Assembly (NCBI GenBank): GCA_963971535.1
Contig: OZ020599.1
Location: forward strand, 96,497,357-96,561,356
Direction: 5' to 3'
Length of the DNA: 64,000 bases
From: Notolepis coatsorum
Taxonomy: Eukaryota > Chordata > Actinopteri > Aulopiformes > Paralepididae
The position numbers and the translations under genes are program-made. Shown piece by piece: positions 41,340-53,397 of this stretch. Position 1 is the stretch's first letter, and each line of letters opens with the position of its first letter. Under the pieces are notes generated by a model, which saw nothing but the letters and a program-made list of their open reading frames with translations, made no database searches and was not told where the DNA came from.

Positions 41340-43329
41340 ATCCCCCCTTGATTCTTATCACCCCTCAGAATCATAAGACTACTTGGTTTTTCAATTAATT
41401 ATACACAAAAATAGACTCATAACAATTAGGGCCCCGCCGACTGCTGTTTTTCCTTTTGTTTTCCATTACCCGCATCACACCCAAACCAGAAAGGATAAAC
41501 AACGGTCATGGAGGAGAGAGAGAGAGAGACAGAGAAAAACACAGATTGCAACTTTTCAAACGACACACCTAAACCCTTCGGCCCCCCTATCAGGTACCCC
41601 ACGTCCAAATCAGAGCGCTCCCTTCCCTCTCTTACAGTACACCTCCCATCTTGGGCCGGTTCCGTCTTCTAGGGCAAGGGCCCCTTTCAGTGACGGCTCC
41701 TTTCCTGAGCTGGTCCCCCTCCCAGGGCGCGGTCCCCTAGGCAAAAATGTCCCCCCTGGTCTGCTACTGCTCAGTGTCTCTGGCTGTCCTCTCCACATCT
41801 GCTCCTCCACCGCCGCCGTCTCCTCTCTCTCGTCGCGGATGATCTGTGTACCAGGCTGCGGTGACTGGCCCCTGCGGCTTCCTCCTCCTCCAGTCTGTCC
41901 TCCTGGTCATCTCCATCGCTGTCGGTGTCATTCCCCCCTTGAAAGCAGAAACACAACACCGGCAGTCGTCTGTCCATTCGACTTCCCTTGTTTTGCTATT
42001 AGTCTACCATGGCTTTGGGCCTGCAGCTCGTTCTATTAGTCCCCCACCTTCTCAACACCCATATCTAATCCTACAGGGCTGTTCCCTGTTTTGTTGTCTT
42101 CCGGCGTGACACCAGCAGCTAAACGATACCCACTCGGCGCTCTACGTTTGTCCCACGGGTGACCCCCAGCGCGCGCCAGTTCTTTCTGGTGACGTGTCCC
42201 CTCAAGACTCTGCCTATTTATTAGGTGTGAGAAGGCCCCACTGGAATTCAAACTCCCTCTTTAATTCCATAATTAACCCATTCTAATAACTGCACCATCT
42301 TTCTGTGCAATTCTTATTTAATCCATTGTATAATTAAACTCCATATCTAATCTTATTATTATAATAATAATCCACTCAAATAACTCATTAGATTGACTAT
42401 TGAATCACTCCCCCACTCCGCCACTAGATGGTAGTACAGGCCTATATCTAAATATTCCCCTATGGGTAATGAAAACTCCCCAGCACTACCCCCCCCTCCG
42501 CCACTAGGTGGCGACTTACTCCTCCTCCATGGTGTTTTAGTTGACGTGTCACTTCCTGGTTCTTTATCTGTTGTTATCTCCTCGTGGTGCTCACGGCCAT
42601 TTTGACTCGCTCATAATGGCTACTCTCTCAAACAAACAAACGCTGCCCTTCCTTCCAAGGCCTAAAAACACCGCTGTTTTTCCTCTCTTTCCTATCCATT
42701 ATCAGGGGACGCTTTCTCAGACTAATACTCTTGCCTGATCGGACATAATACACACTGGTACAATCTCCTTTCGACTTTCCTTCTGTTATGAAAACAGTCC
42801 CGCCATAACAATTTATCGATCTGATTCAAGCGCCCCCCCCCCCCCTTTCCTCATCTCACATTTACCCTCCTTAAACCAAAACTGTGCAGCCTGCCTCGTT
42901 TGCTTTTCATTCTCTGTAGATAACACCCTCGATTTCCACCATGGCTCTCTGCTCATATTATCACAGCTGGCATTCTCTGTGTCGAACTAGAAATGTTTAC
43001 GTTTACGGATTCACTATCTGTTCGTTTTTATTTGGCTTAAGATCAAAACAACCGTGTGCACAGTGAACTCACATTTTTGATCGGAGCGCTGTTTCCCCTA
43101 CAGCGCTGGTTTGCCTCCTGACCGCTCGACTCGCCGCTCTCTCCCAGGGCTGGCCGGCCTTGCTTCGATCATGATTCTCCCACACATTGATGACTGTTGT
43201 CCACTGTCGCCCCATTATTAAGAAAGTCTTTATCCGTTGTTCTTATCTCTTGCAAATCCGGCTGTCATCAACAACCAACTGTTCCCGTTGTTTTAATCTC
43301 TTGCAAATCCGGGTCCCAACGGCATCAAC
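41340..43329 (-). other. Interior of the nested LTR element, no intact gene
   Basis: The longest frames (218 codons plus strand at 41383; 60-71 codons minus strand) have no recognisable domain. A C/T-rich plus strand with 'cccctcc' blocks recurs, and a Glu/Asp-rich minus-strand frame lies at 41771-41977. Whether these are remnants of gag is not decidable. The strip next to the right LTR ('gttgatgccgttgggacccg' in element sense) is where the primer-binding site should be; I could not match it to a tRNA end. Confidence 0.6.
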
Positions 43330-44236
43330 TGTAAGATTCTGATCAAACTGGCCAGTATCACGTCTTCGTCTGTTTGGCTCTCCATCCAATTCCTCTGCGT
43401 TGTGTACTTTTAATGGTCCTGACGTCTCCGATACTGGTAGATAAGATCCTTATCTTCCCCCGTTAGTGCAATCCATAAACCATAATACTTCTCCACTTCC
43501 GTAAGAATTCGACACTTCGACACTGTGAGATACCTTATGAGGAGAAGCGTTGTTTTATTGCTATAAACAGAACCTCATAATCAGATGTTATCAGATGTTA
43601 TCAAATTGTATCGTCCTTGAAGAGTCTATTCTAATGATCTCTCGGTGTGTTCAGAATTGTCCTTTTGTTATTCAGTCCAATAGTGGTCAGGCCTAGTCGT
43701 TAGCCTGAACCCTCCTCGTGTTAGCCGAAGCTAATGATGTCGTGGCATTCTTCCTCCTTCCCCCCCCCCCCCCTCTCTCGTGATAAGAGGAGAGAGAGAG
43801 TCCTCTGTGTGATCTCAGTCCTACTCGCTCTCGGTCAGATTATCGTCTGAGTCAGATTCTAGTCTGCTCAACACCCGGAAACACCGTTCGACTTATAGAT
43901 GTTCGTCGTCGCAACGACGGCCCCGCCTTCTGGTTGTCATGCGACGTGTTGTCATGACAACTGCATAACCTTTAACACTAATAAACTCACGTTTCATTAA
44001 GATGAACCTCTCTCCCTCCTGTCCTGGGAGACAGTACACTCTAATCTCAGATGTTCTTCTAAGGAATTCATAACAAAACCCTTGCTGACGCGGCCTGTGC
44101 CTGTGAAACCACTGGTTCCACCACCGTTCTATCACCGTCTCCTGCTTCCATGCACATTTCGATCTACCATTTTAGCTGTGGTCATCTCTCCCCAATCTAT
44201 ACATCACATACATTGAAAAAGCATCGTTTTCTCTCA
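43330..44236 (-). repeat. LTR of the nested element (right)
   Basis: 907 bp. It differs from the left LTR by an extra GA in the 'gagagagaga' tract near 43795. In element orientation this is the 5' LTR. Confidence 0.92.
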
Positions 44237-44240
44237 ATGT

Positions 44241-44485
44241 CAAAATACTTCCCAAAGGTCAGTGAATACCACGATCACAACACCAGAGGGAGCTCCACAA
44301 ATCATGTAAAACCCAGATTCGGCTCAAACAAGGGACTAAACACGTTTCGCAATTATGCCACATCAATGTGGAACGCCCTGCCTAAAGCTGTAAAGGAATG
44401 TGAATCACTACCCACCTTCAAAAACACTCTCAAAAAACACCTACGTGAGACTGCAATTCGAAACTGGCCCCTACAAATGTCCTAA
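44241..44485 (+). pseudogene. LINE family A, C-terminal coding part after the LTR insertion
   Basis: It encodes SKYFPKVSEYHDHNTRGSS, NHVKPRFGSNKGLNTFRNYA, SMWNALPKAVKECESLPTF and ends LRETAIRNWPLQMS before a stop. The 3' UTR follows with the family-specific blocks to 44936. Confidence 0.85.
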
Positions 44486-44936
44486 CCTAGTTGTACAGTA
44501 AATGACCAAGTAAGGCTTTGTCAATATTCCAATGTACAGTGTAAAATGTGTGTGTGTCCCATACCCAACCCCCCCCCCCCCCTCCCCACCTCCAATGTAC
44601 AGCCCTCACCCAACCCACCCAACCCCACCCCACCAACCTCCTCCAATGTACAGTTTCTACGCCAAATGTATATACACTCCTTTTCTGGACACTTTTGTAT
44701 CACAAACAGTACTGTATTTGCAAATCTGATATGTCATAAATGTATAGATGTAGCAGTACTGTCTATCTGTATGTCATGTATGTCATATATGTTATGATGA
44801 ATTGAAAATGGGGGACCCTGATGTAAACAAGACGAAAGTCTTTCTCTGGTCTGCATCCCCTTAACAATTGTATTGAGATGTACTGTACTGTACCCATTCT
44901 GCAATCTGTTAATAAACTTTTCAATCAATCAATCAA

Positions 44937-46075
44937 GAGGTACGGGAAATAATTCTAACACACATCAAATAAACAACCAAATAAAATGACACGGTATGTA
45001 ATACATGAAGCAGAACAGACCCATTACAGTTAAAGGCTGAGTTACAGTTGGTGTCTGTAAACAAGTAACTATTCTGCTTCATGTGGTTGGCTATTAAAGT
45101 CTTTTCATTCTCTTCTCAAAACTCACCCCTTGTGAAAAATCGCTTTTTCATAGTCATTTTATTTAGTTTTTTAGTATTTTTTGTAATTGTTTCTGCTCAT
45201 ATTGCTCTCTTCCCCTCTGCTCTTATTTTATGGTGTTATTTGTTTAGTGCTTTTTATTTTATTCTCTCACAATGTTTTTTTGTGTGTCGTTTTAATTCCA
45301 TTCTGTGTAGCACTTTGTTTGAACCCTGTTTCAAAAAGTGTATTATTATTATTATTTTATACATATTATTTCCCCCCAGACATTGCTAACATATAGATAG
45401 GCCTGTTACTGCCCTATACTCATTATATTATATTATATTATAATAGTATACTGCAGCAAGTGCATTTTAAAGTTCATGTCTGTTTGTTTGTTTGTTTGTT
45501 TGTTTGTTGTCTGCTGTTGTGTCTTGTATTGGGAACTCAATCAGTAAATTATCTCTCATTTCATTTCAATTTGTGTTGTTTGAATGTCTGTGTTGGTTGG
45601 GCTGCTATTGGTTGGATGTGGACCACTGGACTGGATTATAATGGCAGAGATATAAATGATGTACGGACTGTATCTGCATATCTACTTATTTTCTAAATGT
45701 GTATTGTTATTCATTTGTTAATAACACATGTACCTTGTATGCCTTTTTTGTTTGATTTCCTAAAAGAGGCAACAAATAAGGGGGTCAAAACTTTTATATA
45801 TCCTTCTTACCTGTAGCAATAGAATCAATAGAATACATATTTGAAAGCAATACAGAATGCCTGAGAGCCTTACTGCAGTATATTCAATTTGTGTCAGTGG
45901 GTACCTGAATATTGCCCTTGCTTCTATATGGGACAGTCCCATCAGAGGTTGAATAGGTTCATTGGTGGTCTCATTTCGTGGTTAACTCTGGGCCTGCTGC
46001 ATGTACACAGTTTCACCTCTAGGGGGAGTGCCGAGTTGTTATTAAAAAGAGGCAGAGTATGTGTGAGCGACGGCG
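44937..46075. other. Right block of unit 1, no gene recognised
   Basis: AT-rich with (ATT)n near 45341, (TATTA)n near 45425-45440 and (TTTG)n at 45480-45507, each longer than in unit 2. It ends in 'gtgtgagcgacggcg', which in unit 2 leads into the CpG-rich flank with a candidate 5' exon. Confidence 0.5.
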
Positions 46076-46732
46076 AGAGAGGTATTGTACATGGAACTGA
46101 CCCAGACGTGGGTGATGAGTCAAACACATTTGAAGTATATTATCCCTGGTACTAACCCAGAGGTGGGTGTATAATATAGGTGGCTATAAGGTGTTGAGTT
46201 ACAATCTGAATAATAGTAGGAATTCATTCTCGTTGACTATCCCTATTAAATCTTTGTAACTGAACCGTACTAATTAACATAAAACATTGAATGGGGTTCT
46301 GTGTGCGTGTCCCTTCCTGTGCCCAGTCTTAACCATTTTGGTGTGGGTAACGTTACTGCAATTAACCCCTTCCTATTCAACCTTCCCTTTCTTACTGTAA
46401 GGTTTCTAGTGTCACTGAGGGAGGGTACTGCTTGCGGGGGGAACCAAGTTATTTATTTACAATTCAGTCACTAGGTGTGGGAGGGTTAAAGGAGTAATTG
46501 GGGGAAGTGAGAGCGTGTGGGGAGTACTGCTGACCGCCCTGGAAGGGAGAGGAAGACCAGAGTACCAGACCAGGTTGGTAAATCCCGGGCCCCATCCACT
46601 CCCACTGCCAGCCTCCAGCTGATGCTCCAGACCCAAAGACGGAGGTGCAGTTAGCCAGAGATCTACTGTGTCTCGCTACCCAGTGACTGTGCACACCCGT
46701 TCCCACGAAGCAGGGATAATCCACCCTGCTAC
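46076..46732. other. Unit 2 left block, no gene recognised
   Basis: Matches 25772-26430 with about two substitutions; non-coding. Confidence 0.6.
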
Positions 46733-47076
46733 ATAGAGAAGGAGGAGAGAGATGAGTCTGTTTGTATGTATAGAAGGAGGCGAGAGATGAGTCTGTTTGT
46801 ATGTAGAGAAGGAGGAGAGAGATGAGTCTGTTTGTATGTAGAGAAGGAGGAGAGAGATGAGTCTGTTTGTATGTAGAGAAGGAGGAGAGAGATGAGTCTG
46901 TTTGTATGTAGAGAAGGAGGAGAGAGATGAGTCTGTTTGTATGTAGAGAAGGAGGAGAGAGATGAGTCTGTTTGTATGTAGAGAAGGAGGAGAGAGATGA
47001 GTCTGTTTGTATGTAGAGAAGGATCAGAGATGAGTCTGTTTGTATGTAGAGAAGGAGGAGAGAGATGAGTCTGTTT
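46733..47076. repeat. 33-35-bp minisatellite, unit 2 array
   Basis: About ten copies of the same unit as 26431-27563, mostly the 35-bp form. It is much shorter than in unit 1 and without an inserted element. Confidence 0.95.
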
Positions 47077-47628
47077 CAGTGGCGGCTGCTGACCAAATTT
47101 CTTGGTGAAGCACAAATTATTATATTATATATTAAATTATATTTTGAAAACATCCCCAAGGCTGCAACACCCCCATTCCTCCCAGGTGTCAGGCTCCTCA
47201 TTCGCTTCCATTCATTTTGGGGACCATGTTTAAATATCATACTTCTGAAGTATAAACAAACTATACTGCTGTGACGATTTCAATAAAACAGACCATTCTG
47301 AGTCAATGGTACATGCTTGTACAACTGTACAAGCAAAACTGTACATTGGAATATGTAACATGTATTTACCACCTTCCTCTGCACGAGACTACAGATTTGA
47401 TTTGATTTGATAGGCTATTGATAGGCTATTGGTAGGGACAACACACGTCAATGAACATCAAGTACAGAATACAAAATGTAGACATGCAGGGTTGTAGCAA
47501 GAGCTAATTTACACCCGTAGTCCCTAAACAGGAGACATAAAAAACTCTTTCAATAAATAAATAGCCTGCTTAAGGTAAAAGCATTGTGACAATCAATGAT
47601 AAAAACAACAATAAAACAAGTTACATTA

Positions 47629-48891
47629 CTAAATTAGATTAAAAATGATCACAGTTCTGGTTTGCCTTGAGATGCAGTTTAAGATGGGTCTTGAACATGT
47701 GGGGCACTCTCTAATCGCAACTGGTAGGTTATTCCAGTAGTTACCACCTTTAACAGAGAACACAGTTTTTGCAAAGGTAGTATACCGAAAAGGCACCTTA
47801 CAGTCCCCTCTACTGATGGCCCTGGTGGTAATGCCAGTGTCTCCTTTTTGTTGGATGAACTCATTCAATGGGGGAGGGGCAAGTCCATGCAGAACCTTGT
47901 ACATGAAGCAAGTATATTTAAAAACTTGGAAATTTGCAAAACTTAGCATGTTGTGTTTTTCTAAGATATTACAGTGATGAAATGAATTTGGTTTCCTATC
48001 AAATACTTTTATGGCTTTTTTGTAGAGTAATTTTATTGGTGTAAGAGTAGTGACATATGAAAGAGACCAGTTAATAAAACAGTACTCAATGTGTGATAGA
48101 ATCATTGAATGCATAAACATCCTTGCAGCATTAACTGGTAGGCAGGGCCTGATCTGCCTGAAGTTTTCGATGTTAAACTTGACTGTGTTTGTTACTTTCT
48201 TTACGTGACTTTTGAAGGTCAATGTAGAGTCCAATGTGACCCCAAGATACATGAACTCCTTTACAATGTCCAGCAGCTCCGCCTCTCCCAGAAACACATT
48301 AGAGTGAGTGACCTCTACTGGTGAATTTGTGAACATCATACACACTGTTTTCTTGGTGTTAAGTGAAAGACATGATTTTGTTAGCCAGTTTTGAACATGG
48401 GTCATTGCAGATGTCAGAGTTGCAGAGGCATCTTGTATTGATTTTGCAGATGTAAAGATTACACAGTCGTCAGCATACATTTGGACATTGGTGTTATGGC
48501 ATGCATCGGGTAGGTCATTGATAAATAATGAGAACAGTATTGGCCCAAGACTTGAACCCTGTGGAAGGCCTGTATAACAGTCAAGGTAGGGAGATTTGAC
48601 ACCATCAACACAAACACATTGCTTTCTACTGGATATATATGATTTCATCCACAATAGAGCTCTTTCAGATAAATTAAAATGTCTAAGTTTGGACAATAGA
48701 ACCTGGTGGTTGACAGTATCAAATGCCCACTTCAGATCAATGAAGACGGCACCAACACAGTAATGTGTGTCCAGTGGGTATTTCACTTTTTCTAAGAACA
48801 TACAGTTAGCTGATTCTGTTGAGTGATGGGTGCGGAACCCGAATTGCATGGGGTGCAATAGGGTACAGCTTTTATTTAGATGTTCATTCAA
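47629..48891 (-). pseudogene. Non-LTR retrotransposon reverse transcriptase, C-terminal part (unit 2)
   Basis: Protein-identical copy of 28966-30228 with the same LPQG and YADD motifs and the same hAT-like interruption. No additional mutation is visible, which dates the shared state of this block to very recently. Confidence 0.85.
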
Positions 48892-48907
48892 TAGCTTTAC
48901 TACCCAC

Positions 48908-49422
48908 TAGGGCTGACCCCTATTAATCGATTAGTCGACTAATCGGTCGAAAGGGGCCGTAGTCGACTGGCCAACCTCTTAGTCGAATATAATTAATTTT
49001 TTTTTTTTTTTTTTTTATAATTTTTTTCAAAAGAAAAGAGGCATAGAAGCGTGGCTAACGCTAATGGCACGCATACCAGAGGCTACGAAAACTGCCTACG
49101 AAAACAGGCACAGAGGCACTGAAAGAGGATTTCACCCATCTAATGAACACACTATACTAGACAAATATCAAGATGTATCCATCAGTGGACCAATTGCATG
49201 CTTTTTCAGAGGACAAGAAGCCTTCAGTCGACTCCTTCAGACATTAAGCACCCCCCACAGCCCAAATGGAATGATAAACAAATAAATAAATAAAAATAAA
49301 AAAATAAAAAATATTATACTTTTTTTTCTTTTCTTTTTTTTTAAGTCGACCAATAGTCGACTAACGGCAAATTTTGGCCAATCCTAGTCGACCATCCAAA
49401 TCCTTAGTCGGGGACAGCCCTA
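48908..49422. mobile_element. hAT-like non-autonomous element (unit 2)
   Basis: Copy of 30245-30759 with the same CTACCCAC target duplication at 48900-48907 and 49423-49430. The insertion predates the duplication. The 73-codon frame is at 49064-49285. Confidence 0.9.
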
Positions 49423-49430
49423 CTACCCAC

Positions 49431-49891
49431 TTCTCAGCTACTTTAAATATGACCGGGAGAATACTGATTGGCCGGTAGTTAGCAATGTAATTTTTTTGTC
49501 CAGATTGAAAGATTGGGGCAACCGTGGCCACCTTCAATGCTGAAGGAACAGTTGATTCCCTGAAGGACAGATTGACCAGATGTGTGATTGGGGGGACCAA
49601 AGATTCTATATGTGTTTTCAAGAAATTGGTATCAAGCCCATAGGCGTCCTTAGCTATAATATTGGTTACCTCCAGCTCTGTTATTTCCTCTAAATTAAAA
49701 ATAGGTTGTGCATGATTAATAGTGCTATGGATGGCATCAGATGGGGTAAACACTGTGTTATCTCCTGGACAGAATCCAAAAAGAAACAGTTGAATTGGGT
49801 GGCTAGAGTTAGTGGGGTTTTCACTAATTCATTATAAATTTTGAGTTCTAATTTTTTGTTGTTATGTTTGTTTTGTCTACCAATTAGTTTA
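49431..49891 (-). pseudogene. N-terminal reverse transcriptase part of the split LINE (unit 2)
   Basis: Copy of 30768-31228; identical translation (YRPISILPVIFKVAEKWVV at the end). Confidence 0.8.
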
Positions 49892-50830
49892 CACTTTCAG
49901 TGCCACTCACGAGATTTCTCGTTTTTTTTTATAGGTGGTTGCATGCCACTCACGAGATTTCTCGGAATTATTATTATTATTATTTTTTTTGCGATCTGAA
50001 AAATTATTGCATCACCCGAGCCTACCCGAGTATAGCCGAGGGGCGCCAGCGATCACTGTGGAAAAAAGCGCCCCCTGTCGTCTCCCAGATGACATAAGTG
50101 ATTTTGGAATGGACTCAATGAAAATGAATGGGGGAAAAAAACCGGTACTCCACATTTTCCAGTTCACTGATCCAGCCGGGGTTACTAGAGTTCATTCTGG
50201 AGCCTCAGATCCCCGCGGATCATGGAGTTCTACTGTATCGCGTTGGATCCATACACGTATCGATTTTTCCGAATGGAGATCAGGAATTGGAATATACCAG
50301 TTGGATACCATCTGATGTCAGGTAAGGACTCTATGTTATCAGTGGTAGGATAATCAGAGTAAGTTTGATGAAGTTATAAGCTGTTTTGTGAAATGTCTTC
50401 TTTCGGTTTCACTGTAAAAGTCCGTGAGGAAATCAACGGAGCGATTATCAGTGCGCGGCCGTAATGTGCGTGCGTGCACGTATAATATTGATCATCTAGC
50501 GTTTATTTTAAAACGATTCATAAAAAGGCCGACGAATATCAACTTTGTGGAATATTCCACTAAAAGACGATTTTCATAGAATGCTCCAGAATGAGCTGTT
50601 TTTTATATCAAAACGGGGGCTTTTCTAACTGCTCTGAAACGGCAACGACGCGATAAAAAAACAATCTGCCTTCACAGCACTGACTGGAAAATAGTCTTTG
50701 ATAATGCGATGGGCAGATTAGACACATAGCCATAATTGAAAACATAGATTAGGCGATATTAACGTTAACATTGGCGCCGATGGTGGCATTCAAGCGGTAA
50801 AACGGAAAACCAGGCGTGGCGCTGAAAGTG
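49892..50830. mobile_element. piggyBac-like non-autonomous element (unit 2)
   Basis: Copy of 31229-32167 with the same TTTA flanks and CACTTTCAG termini. Confidence 0.65.
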
Positions 50831-51462
50831 TTTATGTTGCCAAATAAGCATTAAACAAAATGGCCCAGTCATCTATTCACCTTTGTTTAATACACACAGC
50901 GTTGTCTCTAATGTTATCTAACTACTGATAGCTCGCGATATCATCAGTTTTGGTGCTGGCTAAGTAGCGTGAGCTAACGTTAGCTTCTAGCCACAATGCT
51001 ATATTGTTATAATGGCATACTCCATTGACGTTAGCATGCAGCTAACAATGCTACCGATCTTTTTTTAGACTAAACTATCCGCTCTTGGTGGTCTTGTGTT
51101 GATGTTAGTTTTGTTTCATCAACAAATGACAGGCAGAACACACAGTGAATGTATCCGTTTTGTTTATTGCACTTTTATTAGGCTTTGCTGAAAAAGAATT
51201 GCTGCATTGGGTAACTAGGCAAAAGATGGTGGCTGCCTTGTTGACATTTGCTTTGCAGGCACATTCAAGTTCTGATTGGTTGAAATTGCCTTCATGTTTG
51301 CCACCTACTGCCACCTACTGCTTTGGCAGTGTACTACATCAGTGTGCTCGGGTGACAAAAACGGAAAAAAAACGAAAGTGTGACTCGAGGCGCACGACGT
51401 CGCGGCGATACGCATATGACGACGATACGAAATGATACGAAAGGTGTAACCGACGGGAGTAT
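50831..51462. other. No gene recognised (unit 2)
   Basis: Copy of 32168-32799; non-coding. Confidence 0.45.
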
Positions 51463-52457
51463 CGGGGGGGGGGAGGCCATGGTTTCGGCGGATCGACCCG
51501 GGAGACGGGGGCCTTGTGTGTTGCGGGGTCGGTGGTGGGGTCTTGTGTGTTATGGGGTCGATGTGCGGGGGGTGGGGTTATTTGTGACATGGGAGGTAAC
51601 AGGCTTGGCTGGGTGGGGGGGAGCCCCCTGCACTCTCCTCTACTGGGCCTGGCCCAATCAATTCAAGGGACCCATGTCGCAGGTGCCCGGCTCCGTGTAT
51701 AGCGGTCCTGGGATATGGGGGAGCCCTATTATTGGTCCTGGGATATGGGGGTGTTCTGATTCTCGGGGAGGATGGCAGGAAGGAGGGGTTCCTATTAAGG
51801 TGGTCAGAGCGGCTGAGCTTTGCCCAGGGGGGTCTTGTGTGTTGTGGGGTCGGTGTGCGTGGGGTGGGGTTCTTTGTGACATGGGAGGTAGCGTGCTTGG
51901 CTCGGTGGGGGGGAGTCCCCTGTCCTCTCCTCTACGGAGCCTGACCCAATCAATTCAAGGAGCCCATGTCGCTGAGGGCTCAGCTCCGCGCGTAACGGAC
52001 CTGGGATATAGGGGAGTCCCAAACGGGCTTAGCTCAGTGGGGGGGAATGTCGGGGGGGGGGGCATCGTTTTGGCGGTTCGGCCCGGGAGAGTGGGGTCTT
52101 GTGTGTTGTGGGGTCGATGTGCTGGGGGTGGGGTTCTTTGGGACATGGGAGGTAACAGGCTTGGCTCGGTGGGGGGGGGGAGTCCCCTGCCCTCTCCTCT
52201 ACTGGGCCTGGCCCAATCAATTCAAGGGACCCGTGTCGCTGGTGCCCGGCTCCGTGTATAGCGGTCCTGGGATATGGGGGAGTTCTATTTCTCTGGGTGG
52301 ATGGCGGGAGAGGGGGGTCCCTCTTATGTGGGTCTGGGCTGCTGAACACAGCCTTAGCATAGGGATTCAAGGGACCCATGTCATTGTACTGTTATATGTT
52401 TGATGTCGTTTAAAGTGTTGTCTAAGTGTTGTATGTCTATAAGTGTCAATAAAAATG
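51463..52457 (+). repeat. G-rich tandem repeat (unit 2)
   Basis: Copy of 32800-33795. One G fewer in the run near 52055 and T for C near 52071 change the open frames between units, which confirms they are not maintained as genes. Confidence 0.7.
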
Positions 52458-52785
52458 TAAGTAAAAAAATAAAATAAAATTAGGTTGCCTCTAAATATAA
52501 GAATGTATTAAATAAGAATGGTTTGCTTCACTTAAAAAATTATAAATAATAAATTTAATAAAGAAACGTTTCCTTTCTGTTGTTGTTTTTCTTTGCTCAT
52601 AGAATTTGGTGTTTGCTATATTTTAGTTTCTGGTATATATTTGTTTTCAACATGCTACATTATCAAGTCCTTACTCTGGAGGTCAAAGTTGACTGGCATT
52701 CCCAAGCTCACCTCTATGATGTCACTTCCTGCCCTCATGGTATATAGCTCCCATTTTTACAAGCTATCACTGCTAGCCTATTACA

Positions 52786-52810
52786 CTGAAGAAGGAACAC
52801 GTTCCGAAAC
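52786..52810 (+). other. Hammerhead-like core motif (unit 2)
   Basis: Copy of 34124-34148, identical. Confidence 0.3.
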
Positions 52811-53036
52811 ATGTCTGTATTATAGGCTGCCATTAAATAAAAAAAATTTAAATCTGAGAGTGCTGGTCCGGCCTTCGCCTTTTTCTTCATAATGTTTGGG
52901 ATTTCAGCACCCAGTGTTAGATACTGAGAGCGCGGTCTATACTTGACTTCGACTCAGACATGAAAATGGAATGTGGAGACTGGCACGACTATTTGAAAAT
53001 TCGAACTCATCCCTAGTTCAGAGACAAAAAAGACGT

Positions 53037-53397
53037 TGCAGAAGATCCAGACATTCATTAACAGCGGTCTGAGGCGCATCTTCAGAATCAGGTGGCCGGA
53101 TAAAATAAGGAGCTGTGGCAGAGAGGGAGCCAGGACCCAGTAGAGAGCCAGATCCAGAGACGGAGGTGGGGATGGATTGGCCACACCTTGTGTAAACCAG
53201 CAGCTACCATCACACGCCAGGCCCTGACGTGGAACCCCCAGGGGAAGCGGAAGAGAGGAAGGCCCAAAAAACAGCTGGAGGCGGGACACCGAGGCAGAGC
53301 TGAAGAGACGTGGTAGCAGCTGGGGAGAGGCGGAGAAGACCCATAGCCATGCTGGATGGAGAAGAGTCGTTGATGGCCTATGCTCCGCTTGGAGAAC
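53037..53397 (+). pseudogene. RTE-like LINE C-terminal fragment (unit 2)
   Basis: Copy of 34375-34735 with the same stops. Confidence 0.7.

Larger units (their letters stand above)
40435..44236 (-). mobile_element. Non-autonomous LTR retroelement, 3.8 kb, with 4-bp target duplication
   Basis: The 5' and 3' LTRs on the plus strand are 40435-41339 and 43330-44236, each TG...CA. ATGT at 40431-40434 and 44237-44240 is the target duplication; the family A copy at 16291-16717 has a single ATGT there. Orientation is minus: the strand reading right to left has an 'aaggggggat' purine tract directly before an LTR start and an AATAAA in the LTR. The 2.0-kb interior has no gag, protease or polymerase motifs. 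Confidence 0.88.
38837..44936 (+). mobile_element. LINE family A insertion with nested LTR element (unit 1 only)
   Basis: Unit 2 reads 'atacatcaaa' straight into 'gaggtacggg' at 60355/60356; unit 1 has 6.1 kb between the same bases. Without the nested LTR element the LINE is about 2.3 kb, beginning inside the coding region, so it is 5'-truncated, and ending in a 3' UTR with AATAAACTTTTCAATCAATC. The target duplication is short or ambiguous (ATCAA). The 3' UTR here carries its own CCACC/CCCAA-rich stretch at 44565-44650. Confidence 0.9.
25772..46075. repeat. Tandem segmental duplication, unit 1 (20.3 kb)
   Basis: It starts with 'agagaggtattgtacatgg' and ends 'gagcgacggcg'. The same start follows directly at 46076, and the same end recurs at 61478. 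The sequences outside (left of 25772, right of 61478) are not shared. The order of all internal elements is the same in both units. Unit 1 has a longer minisatellite with a 688-bp insertion and a LINE with nested LTR element, and lacks the 2.85-kb LTR-like insertion of unit 2. Confidence 0.95.
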
